A stretch of 64,000 bases of DNA from positions 120,456,340 through 120,520,339 of the forward strand of contig CM046875.1 in the NCBI GenBank assembly GCA_025667525.1, given 5' to 3'. The notes beneath the pieces were generated by a model. The model ran no database searches, had not been told where the DNA came from, and saw nothing but the letters and a program-made list of their open reading frames with translations. Positions 60,001 through 64,000 of the stretch are shown piece by piece. The position numbers and the translations under genes were made by a program. The stretch comes from Glebionis coronaria (lineage: Eukaryota; Streptophyta; Magnoliopsida; Asterales; Asteraceae). Each line of letters opens with the position of its first letter. Position 1 is the stretch's first letter.

Positions 60001-60717
60001 TTTTTAAGTATTTTTTAGAATTAATCTTAGTTTAATTAGTTTTAAATCAAATCTGTTTTATCTTTTAGTGTTAAAATTTTACTTTTTCAACTTTTTAACT
60101 TTTTCTACTGTTTAGTAATATAATTTAGGATTTTTCAAATAGTCCAAGTAATTTTAGCATTAATTTATTATTTTTAATCATTATTTTAGTTTAAAAATTG
60201 TTTTTAGTGTTTTAAAAATAGATAAATAGTTTCAAAATTTAGGAAAAATACTTTTATTCTTTAAATAATGTAAGTGAGTTATTAGTTCATTAAAATAATA
60301 TTTTGGACTTTTAGTTAATTATATTTAAGTTTAGGGCTTTAATTAGCATTAAAAATTGAATATTTAATTAATAAAAGGTTTTAAAATATATTTATTGGAT
60401 TTTTATTCTTATTTATATTATTTTAGACTTAGTTTTCATTTTTAATTAATTTTTCGGTTTAATTTTTAATTTTGTCACGTTTTACGTCAAATCGTCTTAG
60501 TGTAATCGTAGTCGTAACTCGTCTTTAATTTTCTCTCTTCTAAACCAAAAACGACACTAATCCAAACTTTGATTTTATATAATTGGCACTTAATTCACAC
60601 ACCTCCTTCGGGAACGAACTCGCATTTATTCGATTTCGCGTTTTTCCTAAAACGTGAGATTTAATACTTGCCGCTCATACGTGTTTTTCCTAAAACGTGT
60701 ACGAAAATCCTACATCA
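57028..60717 (+). repeat. Element D right (3') LTR, uninterrupted
   Basis: It is 3690 bases, TG...CA, ending CCTACATCA before the duplicated ATGGA. It serves as the empty-site reference, since at 58825-58835 it reads TTTCCTAAAAGCC without the TIR element. Confidence 0.95.
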
Positions 60718-60722
60718 ATGGA

Positions 60723-61479
60723 CGAAGTGGGAAATTGATACAAGTATAGGAGTCGTGTTGAGAGCTTAGGTGACTGATTTAGAGGGATGTGGGAAACTTG
60801 TTAGCGATGTCTGAGTTTTCATATAATAATAGTTATCATACTAGAAGTCGATGAATGCCATTTGAGGCACTATATGGAAGGATAGGGTGAGTTGTCCTTA
60901 TGGTGGATTATAATTCGTGAAAGAGACTACTAATGTGGAAATGGTGTTTGTGGAAAGGATGAGAGTAACAAGAGATGATATTTTGAAAAAGAGGAAATAA
61001 CTAGAGTTTAATGACAAAGTTATGTAGGAAATTTCACCTATAGTAATGGGTGGCATGTTTTGGTAAAAGAGAAAAGTTGATGACGAGTTTTATAGGTCCA
61101 TTTATGATATTTGGAAAGATTGGACTAGTATCTTATGGGTATAGAATTACCTAGGGAATTGAATGGTATACATGATATATTTCATGTATTAAGATTGGTA
61201 AATGTTGTTTGAGAATGCGTATTTGCATGTATGGTTATTCGGGATTTGTGTTAATAAGAGTCTTCGTTCTATCAAGAGTCATTTGTGAGATTTATTGGCT
61301 GTGAGGTCAAGAGTTTGGGAATGAATTTAAATATTGTTGGTTAGTATATGTGGTATATTGAGTCATGAACTAAGGTACACATGGACATGAGAAGAGTTCA
61401 TTTTGAACAAGTATCCTCATGTGATTTGTTGTTTGTGTGTTTGATCCTAAGGAGTAAATCTCGGGACGAGATTTCTATT
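60723..61479 (+). pseudogene. pol: Element B pol relic, right part (integrase C-terminus, chromodomain)
   Basis: The integrase relic continues after D. Legible blocks are VLRA (about 60755), YNNSYH (60822-60839), MPFEALYGR (60855-60881, same frame), FIGPFMIFGKIGLVSYGY (61089-61142) and EEFILNKYPHVI (about 61391-61426). They correspond to the integrase end, the GPF/Y module and the last helix of a chromodomain, in the order seen in element C. Stops lie between nearly all blocks. Confidence 0.7.
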
Positions 61480-61491
61480 AGGAGGGAGTGA
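61480..61491 (+). promoter_or_regulatory. Element B polypurine tract
   Basis: AGGAGGGAGTGA directly before the right LTR. Confidence 0.75.

Positions 61492-64000
<2,509 letters not shown>

Larger units (their letters stand above)
44129..60717 (+). mobile_element. Element D: Athila-like non-autonomous Ty3/gypsy element with internal inversion
   Basis: It is flanked by a perfect duplication ATGGA (44124-44128, 60718-60722). The LTRs start TGATGAGACTGCAATT and end CCTACATCA. The right LTR (57028-60717) is 3690 bases. The left LTR is in two pieces: 44129-45927 (plus) and 53763-55663 (minus). Their sum minus one 9-bp duplication is 3691. The interior (47249-53762) is on the minus strand and holds primer site, gag and protease but no reverse transcriptase or integrase. 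A Mutator-like element sits at each breakpoint. The ancestral orientation was plus throughout. Confidence 0.93.

Overview
This window is from a nuclear plant genome, almost certainly a flowering plant. It contains no bacterial or viral gene organisation. It shows nested LTR retrotransposons, GT-AG introns, plant-type TATA boxes, AT-rich spacers, microsatellites and relics of plant gene families (B3-like, RPA70-like). The retroelement families resemble those common in Asteraceae, but that is a low-confidence guess.

Left third (1-26222). A Ty1/copia element (Copia-1, 1-6265) enters from the left and ends in a 3' LTR. A 5-kb AT-rich island (6266-11343) holds gene relics: a B3-like fragment, a small two-exon gene of unknown function, and an RPA70-like pseudogene. 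A Tat/Ogre-like Ty3/gypsy fragment (LTR, PBS, broken gag; about 11344-13172) is cut off abruptly where a second copy of the Copia-1 family begins (Copia-2, about 13173 onward, 5' LTR truncated). Copia-2 is split at its integrase by a complete SIRE-like copia element (element A, 16949-25055, duplicated target GAATT). It resumes at 25061 and is cut again at 26222.

Right two thirds (26223-64000). Everything here lies inside one large, decayed Ty3/gypsy chromovirus-like element (element B), whose left LTR starts at 26223 and whose right LTR starts at 61492 and runs out of the window. Its left LTR was hit by a chromodomain-bearing Tekay/Del-like element in reverse orientation (element C, 28274-39530, duplicated target GACTT). 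Its integrase relic was hit by an Athila-like element without reverse transcriptase (element D, 44129-60717, duplicated target ATGGA). D carries two nearly identical 1312-bp Mutator-like TIR elements in opposite orientation. Their 9-bp target duplications are swapped, which shows that the roughly 10 kb between them was inverted by recombination.

No intact autonomous element is present. Every gag-pol frame carries stops, frameshifts or missing domains. The most interesting signals are the TSD-proven inversion in D; three phase-preserving GT-AG intron-like segments in the gag of C; the contrast in B between similar LTRs and a deeply decayed interior; the gag-protease plus acidic-ORF layout of D; and a previously unlisted small post-pol reading frame in A.
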